NCBI GenBank assembly: GCA_030562195.1
Contig: CM060203.1
Location: 7,888,208-7,952,207, forward strand
Direction of reading: 5' to 3'
Length of the DNA stretch: 64,000 nt
Origin: Nipponacmea schrenckii
Lineage: Eukaryota > Mollusca > Gastropoda > Lottiidae
This document shows, in pieces, positions 13,108 to 22,800 of the stretch; the stretch's first letter is position 1, and the number at the start of each line of letters is the position of its first letter. The notes under the pieces were generated by a model. The model saw nothing but the letters and a program-made list of their open reading frames with translations, had not been told where the DNA came from and made no database searches. Both the position numbers and the translations under genes were made by a program.

Positions 13108-16100
13108 ATGTCAGCATCATTTAATTGGATGATTGTTAGAAACAATTCTTCTTTTCTCATGAAGAGGGGCCCTTACCAGTTCAGCAGAGTATGTAATATT
13201 TTGTTTCTTTGTGTCTACTGGGTCTCTATGAACTGTAGAATTTGTACAAACCTTATCTTAAGAAGAGGTTACACCTATTTACAGTGATTTTTATTGTATT
13301 TTTTTCCGAACTTTTCAGGAGGCTGGTAATTTGAAAGGCAAGAATACCTTCAGATTTAATGGTTTGATCCGAGATAGAAATATTGCTATTCAACCAGCTA
13401 AAACTGGAAAGGGTATCACAGTTACAACCAGACATTTAAAATCAAATGGTAAGTTGAATTCACACCAATAGAAAAGTTCTGAATGTTTAATTAAAAGAAT
13501 TAATAGAACTGAACTAGTGTTAAGTGACTATGGGTAGGAATCAATAGAAAACCAAGTCTTACTTAGTTCATGCTCTTGAAGTCCAATAACAGATGTGATG
13601 GCTAATGGACTTTTTGTTGTGAAAGAATAATCCAGCTTAGCACTGGTGTAGATAGATTGGTTATTCCTAGTCAACATGTATTACTTATATGAGTTTACTG
13701 AGGTCCAACTAATCTAATGTCTCCCTAGATAATCCAGCTTAGCACTGGTGTAGATAGATATTGGTTGTTCCTAGTCAACATATATTACTTAAATGAGTTT
13801 ACTGAGGTTCAACTAATCTAATGTCTCTCTAGATGGGTTGAGTTCCTATTGAGATTTAGCAACAATTTGCGGGAACTGGTCCTAAGTTGGTCAATCTTGT
13901 TTAGTACTCATTATACGCCCACATGGAAATGTGGACGTATATTGCCGTCGCCCCTGTCCGTCGGTCCGTCCACATTTGTTGTCTCCACGATAGAGGCTAC
14001 AGTTTTTATCCGATCTTAATGACTCTTGGTATACATGTAGGTATTGATCAGATCTCAGTCAAGTTTGAAAATGGAAATATCGAATGAATGGATTTTGAGT
14101 TATTGCCCTTGACTTAGTAAAAACGCATCAAATTTGGGTTGCATCCAAGATAGAGGCTAAAGTTTTTATCCAATCTTAATGAAACTTGGTATGCATGTAT
14201 GGAAATTATCGAATGAACAGATTTTTATACGCCCTCATGAATATGTGGAGGTATATTGTCGTTGCCCATGTCCATCTGTCAGTCGGTCCGTCAACATTTG
14301 TTGTAGACACTATAAAAGCTACAATGTTCTATGGATTTTAATGAAACTTAGTATGAGCATTGGTATTGATAAGGCGGCAGTCAAGTTCGATTTGGACGAT
14401 TTTCCGATAAACGGTTTTTGAGTTATTGCCCCTGCCTCTATATATGTTGTAGACACAATAGAAGCTACCATTTTTAATGCATTTGAATGAAACTTGGTAT
14501 GAGCATTGGAATTGATAAGGCGGTGGTCAGGTACAAATTTGATGATTTTTTGATGAATAGTTTATGACTAATTGCCCTTTACTAAGTAAACTTGCGTAAA
14601 AATTCATTTTCTGTAGACACTATAGAAGCTACAATTATCTATGGATTTTAATGAAACTTGGTATGAGCATTGGAATTGATAAGACGGCAGTCAAGTTCGA
14701 TTTGGACGATATTGAGATAAACAGTTTTGGGGTTATTGCCCCTGCCTCTATATTTGTTGTAGACAAAATAGAAGCTACAATTTTCAATGGATTTTGATGA
14801 AACTTGGTGTGAGCATTGGAATTGTTAAGACAACAGTCGAGTTTGAATTTGGCAATTTTTTTTATGAACAGTTTTTGAGTTATTGCCCTTGATGTAGTAA
14901 AATCTTGTCAAAATTTTAGTTTCGATGCAATTAATCCTCCAATTTTCATGGAAATTGGTGTGAGCATTGGAATTGATTAGACCTCAGTCAAGTTTGAATT
15001 TGACAGTTTTTCAATGAACTGTTTTGAGTTATTCCCCTTGACTTCGTTAAATTGCGTCAAGATTCTATTGTGGTTTCAATAAGAAGCTTTAATTTTCAAA
15101 AGATTTTGATGGAACTTGGTGTAAGCATCTGAATAGACAAGACATTAGTCAAGCCCTTGACTTAGTAATATTGCGTCAAAAATATTTGTGGGTGCAAAAT
15201 AAGCTACAATTTTTGATGAAACTTAGTATTGAAATAGATAAGATGGTGGTCAAGTTTTAATTTGACGATTTTCCATGAACAGTTTTTGAGTTTTTGCCCT
15301 TGACTTCAATATCCATTTAGTGAATGTTTTTGAGTCATTGCTCAATTTATTTTTCAAATTCAATGCTGCCAGTGGGCGTATGTTACCTTGCCTGGCAAGC
15401 TATCTTTTTCACTTGTTGACGCTTTGTTATGTTAACATAGATAAGTGAGTTAATACCAGAAGTAAAATGTAAAGATCCTAACTCCATATAGAAAAGCGAA
15501 AGGATGGCTAAATAAATATGTAGTAGTCGAGTAAGCATGGCCCGACGGCCATCTTGTCATCTTCATCATCTATATGTTTGTGTTTGTAATGTCCCCCTGG
15601 GTTTTTATATATTGTCCCAATGTTATGTTACTGCTGCAAATCTTGCTTTTTTTTGTAACTATCCAAAAGGTTATTGCCAAATCACTAACCATTTCAACAC
15701 CAAAGTGAACTTATTGCTAATAGGAAAAGGTTTAAGACTTTTAATTGATATTTTCATTGTCTGGTATACATGTATCTCAAGTTTTCCCTTTGGATCACGA
15801 GGTTGTCTATATTATAGTTTTTGGTGTAACTTCTGTAATGTCATTACAGGTCAAAAACGACCAAACAAGAGAACCTTTAGAACCAATATTAATAAAGATG
15901 GCCGACATACATTAAAAGGTGTATCCAATATCATGAAAAGTGGTAAATTTGATGGAAAGACACATATGGTAAGTCATAATGATTTTAGGTTTCACACAAT
16001 TATTTAATCTTATTGATTGCAATTTGTATTAATTCGGTAAATAAAACAAATTTCATGTCATTAAAAAAATTCTGTTTTTAGACAATATATATTTGTATAT

Positions 16101-16269
16101 TCATAATAGTGTTTTTTTTTATCTTATTTTCTATCTACTTCTAAATGTTATTTAATCATGTTCAATAATTATTAATGTATTTAAGGCTGCTTTAAGAAAG
16201 ACATCAGCTATTCTTAGAAGTCAAAAACCAGTTGTTGTTAGACAGAGAACAAGAGCAAAGAAAAACTGA
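13108..16269 (+). CDS. RPL28: RPL28, large-subunit ribosomal protein eL28
   Basis: Structural component of the cytosolic 60S ribosomal subunit. Four coding exons: 13108-13188, 13319-13448, 15850-15968, 16186-16269. Phases agree and they encode 137 aa, the same length as human RPL28. The N-terminus MSASFNWMIVRNNSSFLMKR and the C-terminus ALRKTSAILRSQKPVVVRQR match the family along their whole length. The ATG lies 13 nt after an acceptor (AG at 13093-13094), implying a 5' noncoding exon, as is common in ribosomal protein genes. Two AATAAA signals follow the stop at 16278-16283 and 16296-16301. The 2.4-kb second intron hosts a TACGCCCAC repeat element and a short tandem duplication. Confidence 0.97.
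13628..13834. repeat. Direct duplication of ~102 bp
   Basis: Two adjacent near-identical copies, each starting AATCCAGCTTAGCACTGGTG, at about 13628 and 13730 inside RPL28 intron 2. They differ by a few substitutions and small indels. Confidence 0.75.
13914..15411 (+). mobile_element. TACGCCCAC repeat element, copy 1 (~1.5 kb)
   Basis: Begins TACGCCCACATGGAAATGTG, followed by a CCGTCGGTCCGTCC stretch, and ends GTGGGCGTATGTTACCTTGC, so TACGCCCAC and GTGGGCGTA are inverted ends. The interior consists of diverged repeats of a unit containing 'gatgaaacttggtatgagcatt' style text, each with a 'tattgcccttgact' segment. A second, partly diverged start occurs near 14227 (TACGCCCTCATGAATATGTG), suggesting nesting or internal duplication. 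No coding capacity is visible. Confidence 0.75.
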
Positions 16270-16327
16270 AAAGATTGAATAAATTTATTCTAAAAAATAA
16301 ATGGTCCTTCTATTTTATGTTTGTTAA

Positions 16328-16794
16328 AGGGATAATAGGCGTTAGAATACACTGGTCCTACGGCTTATATTTGTGTTTCATATTGACTATTAGTTAAATA
16401 AGTATGCATCCCACACTTTACCAAATTTTAAAAAGGCACAATAAAAATATATTCGGAATTTTAAAAAAAAAGTGAGCCAGCGACGATTCCATTCAGTTTG
16501 AGAATAAAAGCGTCTGGTAAATCAACGCTAAAACATCATTGTGGAATTCAACAGTAGGGGTCAAGGACGCGTGAAAACCCACATGTTAGAGTTACTTCCC
16601 TTTATATTTACACGATTTGAAAATCGCTTGATGGATGACTCAAGCGTTTTATGATTAACTACTTTATTTTGGGGATTTATCGGATTTTAGAGGGATTTTG
16701 ATGTATAGGTAAGTCCACTGATGGATATATACTGTTATTGTCCAAATTTGAGTGAACTTAAAATTTTATGTTCGTTCTAACGCCTATTATCCCT
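16328..16794 (+). mobile_element. TTAA-flanked MITE, family B, copy 1 (467 bp)
   Basis: Termini AGGGATAATAGGCGTTAGAA and TTCTAACGCCTATTATCCCT are perfect inverted repeats flanked by TTAA at 16324-16327 and 16795-16798. A second copy of identical length lies at 25186-25652 in the same orientation and is almost identical. No ORF. Confidence 0.88.
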
Positions 16795-16893
16795 TTAAGC
16801 CCCAGTCTGTAGATCAAAATTGAGTTGATACAACTGCCTTAGCAACAATTTAGTTGATGTGGCAAAGCATTTCTACACTGTTCGTAGTGTTAA

Positions 16894-17249
16894 AGGGGCC
16901 CAGGCTTGATGTTTAGGGGTCGTTTTGGGCCTTTGTTACATTTAAACAGTCCTCAGAAATACTCAAGCTCTAAGAAAATTGCAAAATACCTTGAAATATA
17001 CCTCAAACAAAAAATTTCACTTTTCATTTTTTTTCCGTGCTGTACGCGGCTGATCTCCAGTCAGTCTGAAAATTGTGTGTCCTGTTGACAAAGTCTACAA
17101 TTGAAAATGCGTTGTAGTCTATTTATATAGATGACCCCTATTGCACGACAGGAAGGATAACTCTCTGTAGATCTGATTAGCTAAGCAAAAGATTTCATGT
17201 GTTTGAGGCTGTCGAATGATTGTCCGAAACAAATCAAGTCTGGGCCCCT
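16894..17249 (-). mobile_element. TTAA-flanked MITE, family A, copy 2 (356 bp, inverted)
   Basis: Termini AGGGGCCCAGGCTTGAT and ATCAAGTCTGGGCCCCT, flanked by TTAA at 16890-16893 and 17250-17253. Its left part is the reverse complement of the right part of copy 1 (9357-9828), including AACAAAGGCCCAAAACGACC read inversely. It is about 116 bp shorter than copy 1. Confidence 0.8.
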
Positions 17250-17420
17250 TTAAGATTTCCAGGAAGTTGATTTAAATTAAATAATCCCATCTCTGAAATG
17301 CTCTATGAGCAAAAGATTAGACCTTCAGTTATCAGTTGAACATGTTTCATTTTTAAAATATTTTATTTTAAATCAAAATGGAATGAACAATTATAATTGT
17401 CTCAAGACTTAGTGATTCCA

Positions 17421-18314
17421 TCAAAGGAAAATATTTCTATAATTAAATATGTCATTTGCACAAATAGGACATTTTTTAGATGACAACATTATCTTTTCCA
17501 CACATGATTTACAAAAATGAGTATGTCCACAGGGAAACACTGCTACATTTCTGATATCTAGCATACAAATTGTACATTCAAAACTATTCTCCATTTCCAC
17601 AGGTTGATAATCTGTTGTCTCACTCAAATTTTCACGGGCATCTCTAAACAGGTGGTTTTCATCTATATCATTTTCTAAACTATTTGAAGATTCACTGCCT
17701 GGGTTTAATCTTTCAATGTTAGTTGGCACATTATTTCTTAATCGGATAGGTGGATAATTTTTTAATGCATTTGTACCTCTACCATAGGTCATATCTTTGA
17801 TAAATACTGTTTGATGTAAAGGTCCTTGAGCAAAACCTGCTGGAATGTCTGTATTGTTTCTAGGCATAAGAGACTGGAATTTTAGATCCAAATATAAAAG
17901 AGATAAACAAAATACAACAATCCAACTTAAAAATACTGTTAAATGATCAGACCTAAGAAATATTCCTTGCACTATGTTTATGGCTGACCATGAGACCAAG
18001 TCTAATATTGAAGAAATACAGTGATACAAAGTAGGATTAAACACAGAAACAAAATCAATTACTGTTAAAAACAATAAAGAAAAATAATAAAATATAAAGC
18101 AAAAATACTGAAGAGCTATGTCACACAATATTATTAGAAATTTCAATGAAAATTTGAGTCCATTCCAAATTTTATATAAGGAGACCCAATTTTTTATATA
18201 ACAGTATAGATTATGGAGTTCCATAATGATGTCTATATCAGACACATAAGCAAGGGAAAGGATTGCAAGAGCCACCATTGTCACGTTAAACAATATCTTG
18301 ATGCATCTTAACAT
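17421..18314 (-). CDS. Membrane RING-finger protein, RNF26-like
   Basis: Intronless 297-aa ORF from the ATG at 18314. Residues 1-150 contain about four hydrophobic segments, e.g. FLSWIVVFCLSLLYLDL near 125-142. Then comes a polar linker and a C-terminal C3HC4 RING: CTICMLDIRNVAVFPCGH, then FCKSCVEKI and CPICANDI, ending NIFL at the C-terminus. The layout (N-terminal membrane segments, RING at the extreme C-terminus, one exon) is that of RNF26, whose clear homologue lies 5 kb away on the same strand. It therefore looks like a diverged tandem paralogue. An E3 ubiquitin ligase in an internal membrane is the natural inference. Outside the RING, identity is too low to name the gene. Confidence 0.8.
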   Translation of the reverse strand: MLRCIKILFNVTMVALAILSLAYVSDIDIIMELHNLYCYIKNWVSLYKIWNGLKFSLKFLIILCDIALQYFCFIFYYFSLLFLTVIDFVSVFNPTLYHCISSILDLVSWSAINIVQGIFLRSDHLTVFLSWIVVFCLSLLYLDLKFQSLMPRNNTDIPAGFAQGPLHQTVFIKDMTYGRGTNALKNYPPIRLRNNVPTNIERLNPGSESSNSLENDIDENHLFRDARENLSETTDYQPVEMENSFECTICMLDIRNVAVFPCGHTHFCKSCVEKIMLSSKKCPICANDIFNYRNIFL

Positions 18315-19867
18315 CTTGTTTTGAAGTTGTAGGCCAATCCAATATATATGTCAATTGTTATACCAGTTGAACTTCACTTAGCCTATGTATCGATTTCTTT
18401 ATCATGAGATTTGGAAATGCATTTTCTTGTTTTTAATTGTTGAAATACACATTGAAGACTGCAATTCTAATAAGTTCTACCAATAAATAAAGAATTACAC
18501 ATGAAAAACTGCAAACATTGCTAAGATATTCAAAAATTCGTTGAGTTTTTATACCTTTTGTTCCTTCAATTGAAGATTGAACAAGGGAGATAACAATACC
18601 GACCACTGAAAATTCTCAACTGTCTCAGAGTCTCCTGAACGAATCCTTCTATGGCATATTAGAAGCACATATTATAGAGAAAGAGACATTTTCATGGATG
18701 GATACTTATGAATTAGTAATCTTGTTTAAAATACAATGAATATACCATTGTAATTAGGAAACACATAGCATTAAAAATGTAGTGAAAATTCAACATTTCC
18801 AGTTGAAGTTACAAAGAGCTTTATAAAAGAAAACCACAGTTTTATTTCTAAATACTTATTATTTATAGGATTAAAATAGGCTACATAGGTTAAAATTTTA
18901 CTGATTACTGAATTGCATTGACTATATACATTTAAAAAACCCTTAAGGCCCTGGATGAAGTCAAGGAAACAATGAATTGAATGAAATATCTCCATGTAAA
19001 TTGGGAAATCATTTATCTCAACATGCTAAAAATGATAAAATAATAGTTTAAAAATGGCCTTCAAATAGTAACAAAAAAGGGGTATACTTTAATGTAGATC
19101 ACCGGATAATAATATTGGTAAATTGTTGTTAATACCTCTTAAAAGAACTTGGCTAATTCAAGAAAAGAGAATAATCAAACAAAGGTTATACTAAATATTA
19201 GCTCTACAAGTAATATTCCTTGAATGATATTTAATAAGGGTGGTTTGATAAAGAAAGAACAATTCTTAATATAGAAGATCTTATTATTTAAATAAAATAA
19301 AATCATTAAGTTTACTCCATAGAATTGTCTTATCTTTTAAAAATAATGATAATGAAGTGTTGTTTCTAACAATGGAACCTTAAAATACATAATATATATA
19401 TATACATCCAATTTTAATGAATATGATTGGGTTTTGCTTTAAAATAAAAATCAAAAATCAAATAAAATATTGTCTTTGGAGAATTGCATTTGTCATGATG
19501 TCAAAGTGTATAATAACAAAATATTTTCAATAAAGAAATATTAAAGAATTTAAATAATTTAAATAAATGTTTACAAATTGTTACTAGCTTTTACTGTTTC
19601 TTTACAAGTTGACACTATCTTGAAGTACAGTACAGTACAGAAACAGCTGATACTTTTACAAGTAAATATAGGGCCACTGACTGTAACACTTGGACTTAAA
19701 CCTATAAAGAAGACTGACAATTCTTTATAAATCAGGTTACAATATCATAAGTTGCTGACATTTATTTATATGTTCAGACAGACTATTGATAAATAATAAG
19801 TTGAAACTGTGGTTAGTGATTGATATTAATATATGAGCTGACTCTATCACCTCATGTAACTGGCTGT
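18315..19867. other. Intergenic region, AT-rich, no gene seen
   Basis: Upstream of the RNF26-like gene and downstream of CROT, both on the minus strand. A minus-strand AATAAA at 19761-19766, about 100 nt past the CROT stop, is a likely CROT polyadenylation signal. The rest is AT-rich sequence in which I see no exon or clear repeat. Confidence 0.55.
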
Positions 19868-22800
19868 TTATAATCGAGCTGACACTGCAACTTGTGTCTG
19901 GATTAACTTGATCATTTCCTGTAAACTTTTATAGAGATTTTTAGCAAATTGATGTACACTAGTATCTTTATCTTCTGCCCAGGATGTCAGGAAAAATACA
20001 ATTCTGTAAAATAAAATCGGTAATACTAATTGATGCTCCATTGATTGTGTAAATTACCAATCTATTGCAGTCATGAGATGAACTCGAGGAAAGCAGTATA
20101 CACCATGGGATGATGACTAAATTAAACAATTCTATAAACTTTATATTAATTCTCATCCTATTATCTATTCATCTTTATATTGCCGAATGGTTGTAGATAC
20201 CAACAATATAAACTGACAGCTGATAGACATAATAAATTGATGGAAGAAGACACTTATTTTGAAGTTGAGAGAGGACACAAATATAAATTGCCGGATATTT
20301 GGTGACAATGATTAATCATTATCAATCTCATCTGCTAAATAATACCTACTGATTATTTTCTATCCTATAAAAAACACCATAACCATTGGAACACATTGGA
20401 GCTACTCCGCCATAAACTGGTGTATAACCAACAGAACTTGTTGATAAAATAAAGTTACCACCTCCACCACTGTAATATCAAATAATCAGAGTTAATAATT
20501 TGGACCAATTCATACAAGATGAAGCTGGCAAAAATTCTGAATCTGTTTTAGTAAGAATTTAAGCAGTTTTCACCATGAACAATCCTTAAAAAATCAGATT
20601 CTTCCAAGAGGCATATACCAAACACAATACAGTATATGTATATCATAAAATAATGTAGTTCAAATAAATCAAAAACAATAGAATTACCTTCTAAAAAAAG
20701 AAGAATCCTTAAATATTTGTGGTAGAGGAATATTTTCTTCTCGACAAATCATAGCCAAACCTAATAAATGTCGATCACAGCCTGAAATGAAACAAGATAA
20801 AATAATTAATATCAATCTCCAAATGCATATGACATAAACAATTCAATACGTTTCTCCTATAACTTGAAAAAACTTAATGATTCGACATGAAGTACTTTCT
20901 TACCTTCTAAATTGGAGCATGCTTCCATCAATTTATTATGTTTATCAGCTGCCATTTTATACTGTTGGAATCTATATCCATCCTGTAAATAGCACACAGT
21001 AATTCAAAACAGAGCTCTGTAATGTGAAGTCTTGTACACAGTGAATACACATGTAAGTCTTTTAATACATCTATACTCCTCCTACTTTCCAAGATCAAGT
21101 TAAGTTTAATGTATCATCAGAGCAAGGTTGCTTGAACAATCCAAGTCTATTTTTGTTTACAGTTTAAACTCAATGTATTTTGATGTTTGACTGACTGAAC
21201 CTTGCCATTATATTATAACATGACCTTACCTCAACAGTAGGATCTACCATAGCTTTACACCAATTAATAGCCTCATTAGTACAAGATCTCATAGTTTCTG
21301 TTCTACCATGATAGAATCTTCGAGTGGTAGCTGTCTCATATGTGGGTGCTGGTCTAGATCAAGAAATTAGCATATAATAATTCTAAGTCTTCCTTTATTG
21401 GTTTGGGACTCGAGAAACTTTGTGCAAACCTATTTCACTACAGAATCGTACTAGTATCTAGGTATAGTTTTATACTGAATCATTTCTCAAGCTAAATGTA
21501 CAAGTGAATATCTAGATGTTATTTATATTACCTACCGCCTATATTGTCTATAATAAGCTAATTGTAATACTAGCTGTACATGTGTATCTGGGTGTAGTTT
21601 ATATTACCTACCGCCTATATTGTCTATAATAAGCTAATTGTAATGCTAGCTGTAAATGTGAATCGGAGTGTAGTTTATGTTACCTACCTCCTATATTGTC
21701 TATAATAAGCTAATTGTAATGCTAGCTGTACATGTGTATCCGGGTGTAGTTTATGTTACCTACCTCCTATATTGTCTATAAAAATTAATTGTAATGCTAG
21801 CTGTACATGTGTATCTAGGTGTAGACTATGTTATCAACCTCCTTTATTGTCTATACTAAGCTAATTGTAATGCTAGCTGTACATGTGTATCTAGGTGTAG
21901 TTTATGTTACCTTTCTCCTATATTGTCTATAATAAGCTAATTGTAATGCTAGCTGTACATGTGTATCTGGGTGTAGTTTATGTTACCTATCTCCTTTATT
22001 GTCTATAATAAGCTAATTGTAATACTAGCTGTACATGTGTATCTATGTGTAGTTTATGTTACCTACCTCCTACATTGTCTATAATAAGCTAATTGTAATG
22101 CTAGCTGTACATGTGTATCTAGGTGTAGTCTATGTTACCTACCTCCTATATTGTCTATAATAAGCTAATTGTAATGCTAGCTGTACATGTGTATCTGGGT
22201 GTAGTCTATGTCACCTACCTCCTATATTGTCTATAATAAGCTAATTGTAATGCTAGCTGTACATGTGTATCTGGGTGTAGTCTATGTGACCTACCTCCTA
22301 CCTCCTATATTGTCTATAATAAACTAATTGTAATACTAGCTGTACATGTGTATCTAGGTGTAGTTTATGTTACCTTTCTCCTATATTGTCTATAATAAGC
22401 TAATTGTAATGCTAGCTGTACATGTGTATCTGGGTGTAGTTTATGTTACCTATCTCCTTTATTGTCTATAATAAGCTAATTGTAATGCTGGCTGTACATG
22501 TGTATTTTGGGGTGTAGTTTTATGTTACCTACCTCCTACATTGTCTATAATAAGCTAATTGTAATGCTAGCTGTACATGTGTATCTAGGTGTAGTCTATG
22601 TTACCTACCTCCTATATTGTCTATAATAAGCTAATTGTAATGCTAGCTGTACATGTGTATCTGGGTGTAGTTTATGTTTGCGTATAAATGATTTACCATA
22701 ATCTGTAAAATGGCTGGTTAATACTTCTACACTATCACACTGAAAATAATGCAGAGAATGTCATACATGACTTATAATATCTGTCTTACTTATCATAATA

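Larger units (their letters stand above)
16270..17420. other. Intergenic region packed with two MITEs
   Basis: Between the convergent RPL28 and RNF26-like genes. It is almost wholly accounted for by RPL28 polyadenylation signals, a family B MITE (16328-16794) and a family A MITE (16894-17249). A minus-strand AATAAA at 17362-17367 could serve the RNF26-like gene. Confidence 0.7.

Noticed and set aside
15537..16007. 156-codon plus-strand ORF starting upstream of an RPL28 exon
   Set aside because: It is the RPL28 exon 15850-15968 read together with flanking intron; the splice-phase model gives the exact 137-aa protein.
21490..22686. CRISPR-like appearance of the 76-bp array
   Set aside because: Units are contiguous without unique spacers, the genome is eukaryotic, and the unit is derived from a CROT exon.
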